Program-made: the position numbers and the translations under genes
Shown here: positions 9,942-22,626 of the stretch, in pieces
Numbering within the stretch: position 1 is the first letter of the stretch
How the letters are laid out: each line of letters opens with the position of its first letter
Notes under the pieces: model-generated
What the model was told of the DNA's origin: nothing
The model's input: the letters and a program-made list of their open reading frames with translations, nothing else
The model's database searches: none
From: Klebsormidium nitens
Taxonomy: Eukaryota; Streptophyta; Klebsormidiophyceae; Klebsormidiales; Klebsormidiaceae
NCBI GenBank assembly: GCA_000708835.1
Contig: DF237220.1
Location: 1-64,000, forward strand
Direction: 5' to 3'
DNA: 64,000 nt

Positions 9942-12900
9942 ATGGGGTGTCTGTGCGGGCACGAGGACGAGGAGGGCCACAATGGGGCGCACCCTCCCGC
10001 CCCTGCTCCCGCCAAAGATGTGAGCAGCAGCGCTCCCTGCTGTGCAGCTGGGGACCAGCTCGTCCGAATTTTTGGCCAGCTCGGAAATGCTTAGTTCCAG
10101 CTAGCTGTGTCTTCTGTGTCTTGACGGGTGTCGGGAGCTCAGGAGCACATTCAGAGTACTGCACGTGCTGGGCGCCACCTTCTTCGAGCAAGATGCCCTG
10201 TAATGTCAGAGAACAATACTGCTGCAACCTTCTCACAGGCTTGCTTTATTGGTGCAGGTTTTTGCAGAGAACCGGAAGTGCCGCGACGTCCTGTTCCTCA
10301 TCCTATTTGTTGCCTTCTGGGTGAGCTGCCACACCGCAACGTCCCACTTCCAGTGCACTCCCGGTCAACTCAAGGCGGCCTTTCCTCTACTCAATGAGCT
10401 GTGTGCCGCCGTACTGCCCTCACAGCAAGCTCCGCTGATTGCTGCTGCAGCCTGCGTCTGCCGTGCTCTTCTACATGACAATGTGTGCTACCTGCCATTG
10501 CTGTGCGCGCTCACACAGGCTCACTGATGCAGGCGGGCATGTTCTATGTGGGCGGCACTGCTTTCAACAAGGGGGATCCCAACAGGTACTTCTAGCATGG
10601 CTCTCTGACCCTTTGTACGGCATGCCACATCAGTGGTGGGACGCGTTCTCGGAGTTGACTGTCATGCCATCATGTGCATCATTGGGATGCCTCGCTCCCT
10701 TAGTGCGTGTGATGGGTGGACTGAGCTCAGAAACGGAGAGGTGTGCCAAGACTGCGTGGCAGGATGCCGCCGGTGCTGCCTGGTGCTCACCTAGTGTGGG
10801 GCAAGTGCTGTCCTGCCACCCTTGCTCACGCTCCCTCTCCCCCTGCTTGTTGGCTGCGGCAGGATTATCTACGGCCTGGACAGCCAGGGCAACCTGTGTG
10901 GCCAGAAGAACGCTGGCGTCAATGGCACCGGCGGCCCCGACCTCAGTAACAAGAAGCGCCTCTACTGGTGCGCCGCACGAGCCAGCCTCAGCCCTGCCCT
11001 GCCCTTGCCAGGGTCATCCCGAGCCATCTGCCAATACTGACTTCGACTTCTTCTATCAGACCTCAGAGTGCTGTTGCAAGGCCTGCAATAGACGGGGACT
11101 GGGCCCCTCCCCCGTCTCCTTGTATCGTACATACTTGGCCTTGGCACATGGTGCCGTCTGTGGCCCTAACAAACAGCTGCGGGGCACTTGTTTGCAGACC
11201 TGGCTGACGGTGCTCCCTCACGGTTGTGCAGGCTGGACTACCGTGACATCGTGGGGGGCAACATCACACGCTCCAAGCGGGTCTGTGTGGCAGACTGCCC
11301 TGCCAATGTGAGCGTTGCTGTGCATTCTGTGAACCCCTTCACCAGAAGCTACGTCCTGGGCTGTCAAAGCAATATGAGACCTCAAAACGAAGTCATACGA
11401 ACTACACAAGGAGAAACCTGAGTGAGTTTCTTCTCTGACACTTGGTTCGCTCCCCCTCCTGCGCAGAGCACCGAATTCGTGTGTGCCTACAACGGTCAGT
11501 ACGAGACGGACTACTTCAACATGCTCTCCATTGCGGGCAAGCTCAACTCAGCGCTGGGTGAGAACCACCCCCCATGGAAGGCCACTGCTGACCGTTGCAT
11601 GCCATATGTGAAGCAGGGAATGGCTGCGTGCCTCAGCTGCCAGGTCAACCGAGTCTTCCGCGCACCTGTTGCCTCCTAACGCCGTCGTGCCCCTGCTGTC
11701 CGCAGGCTCTGGCCCCTGCTACCCGGTCCTGCTGCCAACGGTGTCGGTTTTGAACAAGTGCTTCCCTCAGGCCCCCCCGGGCCTCACTGCCTTTGTGAAC
11801 GGCGCTGTCAACGCTTCCGCTGCTGCCCCGTCCAGCACCGTTAGTGCCAATGCAACGGTCGACTTCGAATTCGTGGCATCGATGGCGGCCAACCTGTCCA
11901 AGAACAAGCTGCAGGTATGCGCCGCAGGGCCGCCCTGGTGGCACAATGCGCGACGGTCCGCAAGGTGACGCATGTTCTCAACGAGGGAGGCGCACGACTT
12001 CCACTGCTGTGGCCCGCCCTCTTGGACCTCTCCAGTCTTCGCTCTTGACCGTCTCGTGTGTCGGCACCGCGTGACGAGTGCTGAGGGTGCGGCGCTGCGT
12101 GCAGGCGTACATCAGCGACTTGATCAAGGCGTGGCTGGTGGTGCTGGTGTGCGGCGTGGGCGGCGGCGTGCTGTTCAGCGTGCTGTGGATCGCGGTGCTG
12201 CGCTTCTGCGCGGGCGTCATGGCGTGGACGTCCATCCTGCTGGTCAACGCCGCGCTCGTCGGCTGCACGCTCTTCTGCTACGCCAAGGCCGGCAAGCTCA
12301 ACGGGCAGGCCATCGCGCAGGACCTGGGCCGCGACCTGCCCGCCGCGCTCAATCCCTCCACCGAGGACCGCCACGTGTTCCTCGTGGTGGCCTACGTCAT
12401 GACGGGCCTGTCGGTGGCGATGCTGGTGATCACGGGCCTGCTGTTCCGGCGCATCCGCATCGCGGTGGCGTGCCTCAAGGTGGGCAGCCAGGCCGTGGCC
12501 GCCATGCCGCTGCTCATGCTCTTCCCCGCGCTACCCTTCCTCCTCCTGGTCGCCCTCCTCGCCTACTGGGTCGCCGTCGCCGCCTTCCTCTACAGGTCAG
12601 CCCCGCGCCCGCACCCCTCGTTCCAAGCACCAACATGCACGGAAAGTTCCACTCCGTACGGTTACGCAAATTTAACACCGTGATGCCACTTGCATTGCCT
12701 GTTTCACTGTCTTTTGTTCTTTGGTCTCTTCGAGCGCGTTCGATGGGGCCGTGCTTGTGGTGCTGTTTGTCCTCGCCTTTCACAAGCCCGCCCCTGAGAG
12801 CCGCCGCGTGCCGCCGGTGGTGCAGTGCGGGCGACATCGTGCACGCTGCGGACGGCAGCTACAGCATCGTGTGGGACACCACGCTGCGCTACATGGCGGT

Positions 12901-14304
12901 GTACCACCTCTTCGGCCTGCTGTGGACGTGGCAGTTCATCGCGGGGCTGGGCTACTGCGTCGTCGCCGGCGCGGTGGCCAGCTTCTACTGGTGCCGCGGC
13001 GACCGCAGCCGCGTGCCGCGGTGCCCCATCACACTCGCGGTGAAGCGCACGGCGTGGTACTACCTGGGCTGCGTCGCGCTGGGCAGCCTCATCGTGGCGC
13101 TGGTGCAGTTCGTGCGGCTGCTGCTCGAGTGGGTGGACCGCAAGGCGCGCAGCGTCACCGGCGGCGGCGGCTGGCTGGCGTACGTCATGGGCTGCCTGCG
13201 GTGCGTGCTGTGGCTGGTGCAGAAGATCGTGCAGTTCATCAACAAGAACGCGTACATCATGGTCGCCGTCAAGGGCACCGGCTACTGCGACTCCGCCGCA
13301 CGCGCCGTGGCGCTCATCCTCAGGTGAGCACCCGGCCCGGCGCACAGCAGAAGCCGGCGCGGCACGCACGCAAGCATGGACAATGTGACACAAATGACAG
13401 TCCCGCCATGGACGCTCCTCAGCAATGAGAAGCGAGACCAAAATCAGGAGCCTTCCATCTGGTACAAAGCTTGGAAACTTTGGAATCAAGATCGATAACC
13501 CGGAAGCTGGGTCCGGTGGCTCGACGTCTGCTCAGGAGAATGTTGCTTCCTCCTTTGAATGACTGCTTTTCCGACCTCATTGATTTGAGTTATCTTCAGA
13601 TTGCTTTGACAAACCAAAATTTCCAAAACCCCCGCCTCATTATCAAATAAGTTCACGAGACGGCCGTCGGTGCGGGTCGCTCTCGCTCCGTCCCCGTCTC
13701 TGACCGTGTATTGCGCCCTGTGGCCCTGTTTTGTGGCAGCAACGCGGTGCGCGTGGCTGCGGTGAACACGGTGGGCGCGAGCCTGCTGTGGGTGGGCAAG
13801 GTGGCCGTCGCGGCGCTGTGCGGCGGCTTCGCGTTCCTCATGTGCGACCTGCCGCAGTATGCGCAGCCCGACCGGCCGGCGTACCTGTCCAGCCCGCTGT
13901 TCCCGGTGCTCTTCTCCGCGGTGTTTGCGTACTTCATCGCGGCGGTGTTCATGAACGTGTACGAGATGGCCATCGACGCCGTGCTGCTCTGCTTCTGCGA
14001 GGACTGCGAGCGCCACGACGGCGACCCGCAGTACGCGCCGCCGCTGCTGCTCACCGCGCTCGGCAAGGCCGCGCACAAGGAGACCACCGTCGTGCCCTCC
14101 GCCCCGCCCGCCCTCGCCCCTCCCGCGCCCCCGCCCACGGCGTACTCGTACTCGCCCAGCTCGCCGGGCCCGCTGCAGCCGTACCCGCCCGGGGTACCGC
14201 CCCCGATGCAGGGGGGCTGGGTGGCCGGCCCGCACGGCAGCATGATGAGCGCGCCGCACCGGGTGCAGGCCGGGCAGGGAGTGTACGGATACACCGGCCG
14301 GTGA
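9942..14304 (+). CDS. Choline transporter-like protein (CTL/SLC44 family)
   Basis: Ten exons: 9942-10019, 10258-10320, 10533-10585, 10863-10967, 11232-11307, 11467-11557, 11706-11914, 12105-12595, 12826-13323 and 13740-14304 (742 aa, all phases close). The N-terminus MGCLCG has a Gly2 and nearby Cys residues, so it could be N-myristoylated and palmitoylated. Family signatures appear in order: the first membrane helix NRKCRDVLFLILFVAFW, then GDPNRIIYGLDSQGNLCGQ, then RVCVADCP and GPCYPVLLP in the extracellular loop, then many hydrophobic helices from exon 8, ending with the conserved block around VFMNVYEMAIDAVLLCFCED. The tail is Pro/Tyr/Gly-rich (PPPTAYSYSPSSPG) and ends GYTGR. Members move choline or related solutes across plasma or organelle membranes and, in plants, affect trafficking and plasmodesmata. 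Exon 6 must end at 11557 to keep frame; the tempting longer ORF there runs to a stop. Confidence 0.93.
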
Positions 14305-17082
14305 GGGGATGGACCGGGCGTGGCAAAAAAAGCAACTTCCCCTCGGGCAAGTCAGTGCAACTGGTAAGACCGAACAGACCGCATTTCGCCGGCTCCGAGT
14401 GTCCAGAACGATCAGATGGGCGCGGTTGGGCAACTAAAAGGCGCGCATACGCTCCGGAATGGAAAGCCATCAGGCGGAGCGCGCTTAGGTGCGGCCGACG
14501 AGATACGGAGCTCTGATGAGTCAAGCAGGAGCCTTAGGAGGAAAAGATAGTCAGACTACTTGCACTGGGCGAGTAACTTGGTGTCGATGGTAGGAAGCGC
14601 TGCGTCAAAGGGACCTGTTTTAAGAAGAGTAGACGTTGACATGGTGCACAGAAGAATCAAAACAGAAGAGGGGCTGAGCTGCGGCGGTCTCGCGGTTGGG
14701 TGGATGGCGGCAGGTCCGCCGATGCTTGCAGGGCCCCCGGGCTGCTCCGCTGGAGGCCGGTCATGCGGTTGCCATTCCAACCTGAAAACCTGTCACGTAT
14801 CAAATGGGACGTCCAATCATAAGGGCGTTCCGGATTACATGAAGAAGCCTTGTGACCTGAACAAGGAAAGCCCCACGCAGCTTCCGCTTCCTCCGGGAGC
14901 AGCCATAAACAGCTGCAGTGTGTTTAATGGTTGAAGCACGACAGAGGGGCGGCCCGGCCGAAGATGGAACGGTGATTGATCGAGTTAACGAGCTTCAGCC
15001 AGCAGCGAACGGTACAGAAACAAATTACGCAATTACTAAGGTTTAGCCTGCGTTATCTAACATCTTTATAAAGTGGTTACATAGTTCGAGTCGCACTTAT
15101 CATAGGAGGCGGAGGATGAATTGGCGGTAAGCGTGATATAGTCCACGCAATTGAGGCAAATAGAGTGATTGAGCGATGTACTGCTTACACCCTTGCCACA
15201 TGAGCTGGTGGTCGTGCACTCGGGCTGAGAGTCAGCCGCGCACAGCGGCGGTCGATCGCCGTAAGTTGCTGCACTGAATAATCTCCATGTTGATCAGTAA
15301 CGAGAATCCTGTTGAACACCTTATCGGTAAGGAAGATCGCTGATTAGGGTTCTTGAGGTCCCCTACTCAGTACGTGCATCCCATCCGCTTCTCACATGTA
15401 TCATTCTGCTCGGCATGCTAAAATAGATACTAGCGGAAAGGGACATTATGCGTATCTTTCCCGCCACGGGCGCGAGTCCGTAATTACGGTGAGTCCTGGC
15501 GCACTGAGTCGCATGCATGTTGCTGTCGACGAGCGATCAGCTTCAAGTGCCAGAGCTCTTCATTGATTGGAAAGTATTGAAGGCCACATTGACAACAAAA
15601 TGTTTGCATAAACAGGCTCCAAGTTGGCATCTGCACGCATACTAGGTACCGCCGTATCAGAATCGTAGTGATAGAGCTGCGTGTACGATCCGCCGGGACC
15701 TAGCTCTGTACATGATAGGTGCAAAGATCGTCATGATCTCGAATTATTAGTGCCGGCCATGCAAGTATAGCCTAGCTGCATGGCATGTATGCCTGTTTGA
15801 GGTATATGCACTAAGACTAACTTGCGAATCGAATGTTGTTTATGGGAAGAGGGTCACGTCGACTCCAATGGAATGGACATATATGTCACGTTTGAGTACG
15901 TAATGCATGTTGTTCAATCGAATGATGTTTTTTGACACCTTATTATCATCTCGAGTACGCCCGATAATGACGCCAGTTTATTCGTCTTGTGATTGGCCAG
16001 AACCCTTACCATTGACGTCGTTGACCATCAAATCACGCTTGTCCAAAGGGCACCCCTCTCTAGATTCGTCAACACAATCAACCGCCGCCGTCGATTTCCA
16101 TCGAACGGCACAACTCAAGCGGCGGAAAAGACACGCCTTATTACTCTCAAACACAAAGCAATGAAGATTGCTAACCCACAGTCAAACAAGCCCAGTGTCA
16201 AGAGTACAAGACCTCCGTGAAATTGGACTCAAGACGGTCCGACGATCCTGAGTCCTGACTCCTGACTCCTGATTCCTGACACGGATTGAGAATCGAGATG
16301 CCTGATCGTCAACCCGTAATATTTCTCTTTTGACACCAGACCGAAGTTCCGAGCTGGTTAGCCGGATAACCCGGCACCTCAATTTGGCACGAATGCCGAG
16401 TAAGGTGGCCATTCTCTTTCTTGATGGAGGGATGCATGTTCTGGCGGCCATGCGTGATAGATCCTATAGCTAGCGTTATGTGCACTTCCTTCCCGCGGCG
16501 GGATGCTCCGGCCATGCGATCATATATAAGCAAAGGAGGCCCCGACACGTTAAGGCCGCTACATATTGACGGTGCTATACGTATATGAGGCCGTAAAGCA
16601 GCTTGCTTGTCGCACTCAAATTCACACGAATGTCCGCGGGGCCTGGCACGCCGTCACCGATGCATCGTATATGAGACATATGTATGCATGAGTATGTACT
16701 GTGACAACAATACTATATGCGAAAAGAATACGATATGCGAAAAGAAATCATGAGCCAGTATGCCTCCGCTCTCAATCATTGATGACAGCTTACCATATCA
16801 ATCTGACCCATGAACTCGCATGAACATAATCCAAATGATCAAGTCCGCAGCGACAACTGCGCACGTATTAAGAGAGAGCGGCCGGGCCCTCGACGGGCCA
16901 TGCCCTCAAGCGGCCGGCCTCCCGGTACCGTTGATTCAGAACAATTACCGGAAATGATGCAAATGGAGCCTCCAGTGAACGCGACAATTGCCAACGCAGC
17001 AAACCGCGCGAGGAGAGGCATTATAGAGTACAGACTCAAGGACTATGCGCCTGCTTATATGACGAAGACAGAATCACAATCT
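14305..17082. other. Gene-free convergent gap B (2.8 kb), palindrome-rich
   Basis: The gap lies between the 3' ends of the CTL and phosphoglycerate mutase genes. No ORF has convincing coding character. From about 14950 to 16800 it has many short palindromes (GCATGC, CTAG, CATATATATG-like tracts, TGCATGCA-like words) and a heptamer tandem repeat. Both polyadenylation sites must lie here but I cannot place them. Confidence 0.5.
16246..16280. repeat. Degenerate 7-bp tandem repeat, five copies
   Basis: Five near-identical copies of TCCTGA(C/G/T) stand in a row (35 bp). It is a minor satellite-like tract in the gene-free gap. Confidence 0.85.
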
Positions 17083-20000
17083 TTAGTTGGTTTCGCCGAT
17101 GCACTGTTTCACAAGCGTCATCAGGCAGCTGCCAGGAAATCTGCCCAGCGAACCCCGTGCAGCGGCAACTTCGCTGAAGGTCCTGACTGCGTCTCCGCTC
17201 GGCGGGCCGTCGCCCACGTCCGCCTCTTGCTCCACGCTGGCTGGGGCCGACGTGGTCTGCTCGACAGTGGCGGCGCGCGGCAGGGGAAACGGCGCCATGT
17301 CCACTGACACCACCCGTGCTTCGCCCCTGCAAAGGGAAGTGGCACACAACATTACAGTCGGGCGAAGTCAGGATTGACCTCGAGTATGGAGCCGTCGTTC
17401 AACTGACCTGTGCTTTTGAGCGGACACGGGGATGCTGAGCACGAGTGAGATTCAGGAACGCGTCCACATCCACAAGCATCACCTGAACAGCCGGCTGGAG
17501 GTAGTGCTCGTCAGCAGACCATTCTCCTTGTGACCAGCGCCCTTTGGAAACACATTCGCTTCACAAGTTGAGCCCTGAGAATGGCTCAAGATACGCGCCG
17601 TCCGGTCCGCAGCGCTGCGGATCATCCCGACAGATTGACTAAGTCTGCGTGAAAGGATTTACCCCATCGCGGGCTGCTTTCCGTACAGACCCGCTGAACT
17701 TCTGAGGGGCAGAAACCTGCGGGTATCTCGATGCATCACCATGTTCCCACGTTCGTTCTGAGCGATGACCAAGCGGATTCGCGTGCGAGCACGGCGCCTC
17801 GTTGACACTCGTGCCCTGTTGCCGGGCCCACCAGGGCTGCCTGTGGCCGCACCTGCGCGCAACGAAGTCCGCGAGCGCGCACGCTGTGAGCGGCACCGGC
17901 TCATGGCTGTGGTCGCCGTAGTCGACGGGCGTGCTGTGGTCCCCGGTCACGAGCAGCGTGTAGCGCGGCCCGCCCGCCGCCTGCGCGGCCCACAGGCGCG
18001 CCGCCAGCTGGCCCACCATGGCGTCCACGGCCTCCAGCAGCGCCACCTTGAGCCCGCCCGCGCGGTCGTGGCCCGCGTCGTCCACCGCCTGCGCGGACCA
18101 AGGCACTGCTGCCACCGAGCGGGGGCGAGGGGCGCACGCACCCTGCTGCTCCGTGAATGTTCTCCCACCCTTAAATGCTTGAAACAAGGAGACAAGCAGA
18201 TAACACCAATGGGCTTCTAGATTTTGCTGAACGGTCTACCCCTCTAGCGTTCGTCAATTTCAGCATGAAGTAGCGCATCAGATGCTGAAACTTCGCTGAT
18301 GCTTTCGTGGCCGCCTAAGTAGGATTGGAATCTGATCTCGTGGCAAGACGGAAGCGCTTCTAGGCCTGCCGAAGCTCCCGTTGCAAGGCACGTGATTCTG
18401 CTCTACAGAGACGCCTCCTCATGTCCAAATAATCCAGATTATTTATGTCTCCTGAGCCAATTCACGCCGCCGGGTGCTCTCTGCGTGGGTGCGTCACCTT
18501 GATGTGCAGGAAGCCGAAGTCGTAGCCGGCGGCCTGGCCGGACGGCTGGCTGCCCTCCACTCCGGGCACCTGCACCCGCGGCAGCGGCGCGGCAGGCGCC
18601 GCAAGCGCAGCGGCAATGGCGGCGGCCTTGGAAGTCAGCTGCGTGCGGTAGTCGCCCGTCGCACCTGGGGGCGGCAACGTGCAGAATCACGGCCGGGCGG
18701 CGGAGGGCCGCGCTCGGAGCAAGAACCGGGCAGGTCTTACGACTCAGCGTAGAGAGGCCGGTGGCAATAATACAGCTCACAACGAGGCTGAACCGACGCA
18801 GTGTACAAGTGACAAAGGATGGAACCCAAGATAACAAAAGTAGAAGCCAAGCAGGACGAGGTACGTATCGCCCGGCGACTTTCCGATTGAGGTTCCACAC
18901 AGTGGACATGGTCAGATGTTCCCGTGTGCCCACCTGGCGCCTCGAGGATGTCCATGCCGAGGGAGAGGCCCAGCCCCGCGATGATCTTGGTGGGCGCCAC
19001 CATGCACGGCACTACGCCCGCCTGCGCCGCCAGCGACGGCACCTGCAACACCGCGCACGCAGCCGTCAGAGCGGGGGAGAAGCACGCAGAAGAGCCGCTG
19101 GAGGGAGGCCGCGCGGAGTGAAAGCAAGCGAAACGGTCCAAGGCCCAGCTTTGGGCGATGAAGATAAGGGAGAGACAGGGTTGAACCAATCACTCGTCCT
19201 CCAAGCAGCTGAGCCCGTTGGGTTTGCCGCCAAGCTTCATGGACTGCCTGTATGACCACGTGCTTGCTGCACTCTGCGGCCTCCGTCTGCAGGGCAGTTC
19301 CAGCGCCTAGCTGGTTCTTTGCGATAGCGGGTGAGAGCAACAGGCTCATCATATTGCCGTCTTCCCCTGCGGCGCACCTGTATCCTGATGCCGCACCCGC
19401 GCAGCAGGACCACGTTGGCCGGGTTCTTGCCCTCCGCAACGCGCTGCGCGTTGATCGGGTGCCCCCGCAGGATGGCGCGAAATGCATCCGACACCGCATT
19501 CACAACCTGCACGCGAGCCCGCACTGCACCAGGTGAGGGTCAGCGATCTGCGCAGAGGCAAGCTGGGGAGGTGCACGAACACACAGGTGCACGAGATGGC
19601 TGTCATTGGGACAGGCAACTGGTAGACACGTCGAAAGTCGCTGTACTTCTTACTCGCTTTATAATAAGGACGAATCTCTTCTCTCTATAGTGCAGGATGG
19701 CAAGCAACCCTGAAAGCAGTGACTTTGATCGCGAAACACTCCAGACCCGCCAGCCTCGTCACCGGCAGACTTTGCAGAGGTCTGACCACCAGCAGGTCCC
19801 GCCAACGTGCGGCAGAACACAGGCAAGCGCCAAAACCTGTAACACCCACACTACCCAGAGACATGGCAACTTTGTACGTGGATTCGTCCTTGCAGTTCTG
19901 TGGAGACATTTCGGAATGATATGAAGCCCCAGCTCCACGAACAAACGTATGAGCAATCTTTACGGGTTTCCCACACAATCCTGCCGGCTTCCAATACTTG

Positions 20001-21762
20001 TTCGGGAGCTGACGAAAAGAGCCATCGCTCCCTCTACTTGATCCTGCAGACTGAGCGCCCCAAGCTATGCTGAAAGAGCCAGTATTTACGCTCCAATCCG
20101 GCTTGCACTCGATAGGCTCTCAACAGATAGAAAGGTTACTAACAAAAGACACCCCGAACAATAGTGAGACGAGGCAGTGTGTCCGAACAGATCACTCCGC
20201 CAGCTTGGACACATGTCGGAGGTAAACCACCATAATCTGTATTGAAACTCTGCAACGAGATGAGCCTTCTATGAGGTCGAGAAACCTTTCAAGGATCCTC
20301 AATTCAGCCCTGCCGGCCGAATTCCAAAATAAAAACTCAAGTTACAAAGTACATGACCATCTGGACATGGATACCCGCCTCATCATTCTCACAGGCCGAG
20401 TCATGCACGCCTCGCCTCACCCGTGCGGTGTGCTCGGCTTCGGGTGTGCCGTCCAGCCCCTCCACTGTGCGCAGCGGCAGGTTGTCCTTGAGAGGGTCCG
20501 TCCCGGAGATGTTGCCGCTCAGGCCGGGCCCCCGCACGACCACGCCGCAGCGGTGCTCCGTGGCGTAGCGCACGTTGACCTGGTAGTCGGGGAAGGCGTG
20601 CAGGCGGCACCCGTCCAGCGCAGCGCACAGCACGGGGCCCAGCGCCTCAAAGTGGCGGTCCGCGCGCCGCGACGTCACAATGCCGCTCTCCTCGTCCACC
20701 GTTGCGAAGTTGCTCTGCAAAGGGGGAATGGGGCGCGCAACATCGTGAAATAGAGGCAGGGGAGCCTGTAAACGAGCAGGAGGATACTCCATTTCGCTTC
20801 GCGCAGACAATGATGAAAGAAACTGATATGAACGGAGGTATTCCTTGTAAGGGCCTGGAAATGTACTCTGAAGGAATCAAAACCTAGTGAAGGGGTGCAA
20901 TTCAATGAACTGGAGGGTCGTAGTGGGGCCAAAGAGCAATTTTGGTACCTTATTGTTGCAATCATGAGATGGCATGCCATCCAACCTGTCAAAAAGGGGC
21001 GGAACTGTATGCACGTCTGATGCAAGGGTGCCCCCTGTCAACTAATAACGAACTCCGCCTGTGTCCAGTCTGCGTCAGCCACCGGGTGGGGCGTTGTTGC
21101 TGGGGCTGGGCGTACTTTGAACGCGATGTCCCCCGGCGCCATGGGCAGGCCCGCCCCCATGGACTCAAACGCGCCGCGGCCTCGGTAGTAGACGCGCGGG
21201 TTGTAGCCCAGCAGGGAGAGGTGCGCGGTGTCGCTGCCGCAGGCCAGCCCCGGCTCCACCGGGTCCATGAGCCCATTCACACCAGCGGCTGCCAGTGCGT
21301 CCAGGTTGGGCAGGCGAGCAGCCTGCGCACAGACGCGGCGCCCTGTGAGACACTCACTCGCTGGACCAGTCAGCAGCTCAGACTGGCCCGTCTGCTCTGT
21401 CAATGCAGGTTACGGGCCCGGCAAGCGAAGTACACAACGCTGTCAGTCTGAAAAAAGACTCGCTAGAGCGCAAGCACTGCAAGGAGACAGAATGAGAGGA
21501 TGTCTGACACCATAAGCGATTCCTTTTATCCCTGCCTTGGGCAAAGCCTGAGGGACCCTTCGATGACCATAAAGGCAGCGGGCAATTTATGGCTGGCCCA
21601 CAGCTTGGCATGTGTTCAGCTTCGTGCAGGAAAGAGCGGCGCCCTTGGTGATACCCCTCCACTGCTGCTCACCTCCAGTGGGGTCCTGAACCCCAGCGAT
21701 GGCAGAGCCAGATCGCCAATCCCATCCACCAACACCAAGGCCACACGGTGCGCGCTGGGCAT
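17083..21762 (-). CDS. apgM: 2,3-bisphosphoglycerate-independent phosphoglycerate mutase, archaeal (ApgM) type
   Basis: Eight exons in order of translation: 21673-21762, 21116-21322, 20421-20714, 19378-19506, 18934-19042, 18498-18664, 17853-18088 and 17083-17326 (491 aa, phases close). The start is MPSAHRVALVLVDGIGD, the metal-binding Asp motif of the alkaline-phosphatase superfamily. It is followed by TPNLDAL-like ARLPNLDALAAAGVNG and the family block DPVEPGLACGSDTAHLSLLGY, which holds the phosphorylated Ser region. The middle carries HPINAQRVAEGKNPANVVLL and VVPCMVAPTKIIAGLGLSLG. The C-terminal half has the metal site LLVTGDHSTPVDYGDHSHEP and ends FPGSCLMTLVK. The enzyme interconverts 3- and 2-phosphoglycerate in glycolysis without a 2,3-bisphosphoglycerate cofactor. 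Land plants carry homologues of this archaeal type beside the bacterial-type GpmI. No targeting peptide is obvious, although the frame is open without an ATG for about 50 codons upstream, so a further 5' exon is possible. Confidence 0.92.
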
Positions 21763-22626
21763 CCTCCCAGCAAGCGCCACCGCCGCTAGCTCCGGGCTGG
21801 TGTTGATGGTCTGGATGCCCAGCGCAGAGCACGAGCGGAGTGGACCCAGCCGGCTTCCTGGCAGTGGCAGAGGTCGTGATGTGGGGTATGGCAGCTCGTC
21901 AAGCTCGTCAAGCTCGGCAACTGACTAATGCTAGCAATGCCACAGGGTACATTGGGAGTGCTAGCGGAAGGACAAACCCTAGACTCAGAGTTGCTGTGTG
22001 ACCCGAGACGAGCCACTCTTGTTCAACCTGACCCCGCCACAAAAATGTTAATAAGCTTGAAGAGCCGGTTCTCGTGTCCGCCCACTTTGCCGTTTCCCGG
22101 TACAACGGATGCAAACCCTGCGAAATGTTTTCGTGTTGACCGGGTGCGTATCAACAACCGGCAGCTGAGTTGACGGCTCAGTCTCGTATTATAACATACA
22201 CAGATCGATGGACATAGGACCTAGGTTTAAGCTGACGATAACTATCCAAACCCAGCTTCCACTTCTGTCCAGCTATAGATAATAATTTATATACTAATAA
22301 AATAGAGCATTGTTCGGCGGTCTGCAGCTCAACCGTCTTCCCCACACGGCACCGTCCAACCTTCGCCTTGAAGCGTTCACTCTTGTGGGCTAGGGCAACA
22401 GTGAACCCTGTACAGTGTAAGTCCTTGAAGTTCAGCCTACAGGCCAGCTCAGAACTGATTGCCCCGGAGGATTCAGAAGATGCGCAGCACCACTATGCTT
22501 GGCTGCTCTGATGGAGCCTACCTTAGGCGCACTAACGATGCACAACTGTCGGTATAGACTGGAGGCGTGTCCGCGAGGGACCTGTAGAAGGGTGCATTGA
22601 TTGACACACATTGGCGGGGCTCCAGC
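21763..22626. promoter_or_regulatory. Divergent promoter region between phosphoglycerate mutase and GT14 genes
   Basis: This is an 864-bp head-to-head gap. A telo-box-like AAACCCTA lies at 21974-21981. In plants this element marks promoters of translation and growth genes; a role here is inferred. A short GACGAGCTT direct repeat lies near 21897-21915. No coding sequence is supported. Confidence 0.45.
21974..21981. promoter_or_regulatory. Telo-box-like motif AAACCCTA
   Basis: The motif AAACCCTA matches the plant telo-box core and sits about 210 bp upstream of the phosphoglycerate mutase ATG. It is an 8-mer, so a chance match is possible. Confidence 0.35.

Noticed and set aside
11558-11680. 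Reading through CTL exon 6
   Set aside because: The frame runs to a stop and cannot join exon 7 in phase; using the donor at 11558 joins exactly and the stretch contains a branch-like CTAAC.
14560-14934. 124-codon plus-strand ORF
   Set aside because: No ATG at its start, no family features and no splice context; it lies in a convergent gap.
16810-17307. 165-codon ATG ORF on the plus strand
   Set aside because: It is antisense to the last exon of the phosphoglycerate mutase gene over its second half, and the first half has no recognisable protein features.
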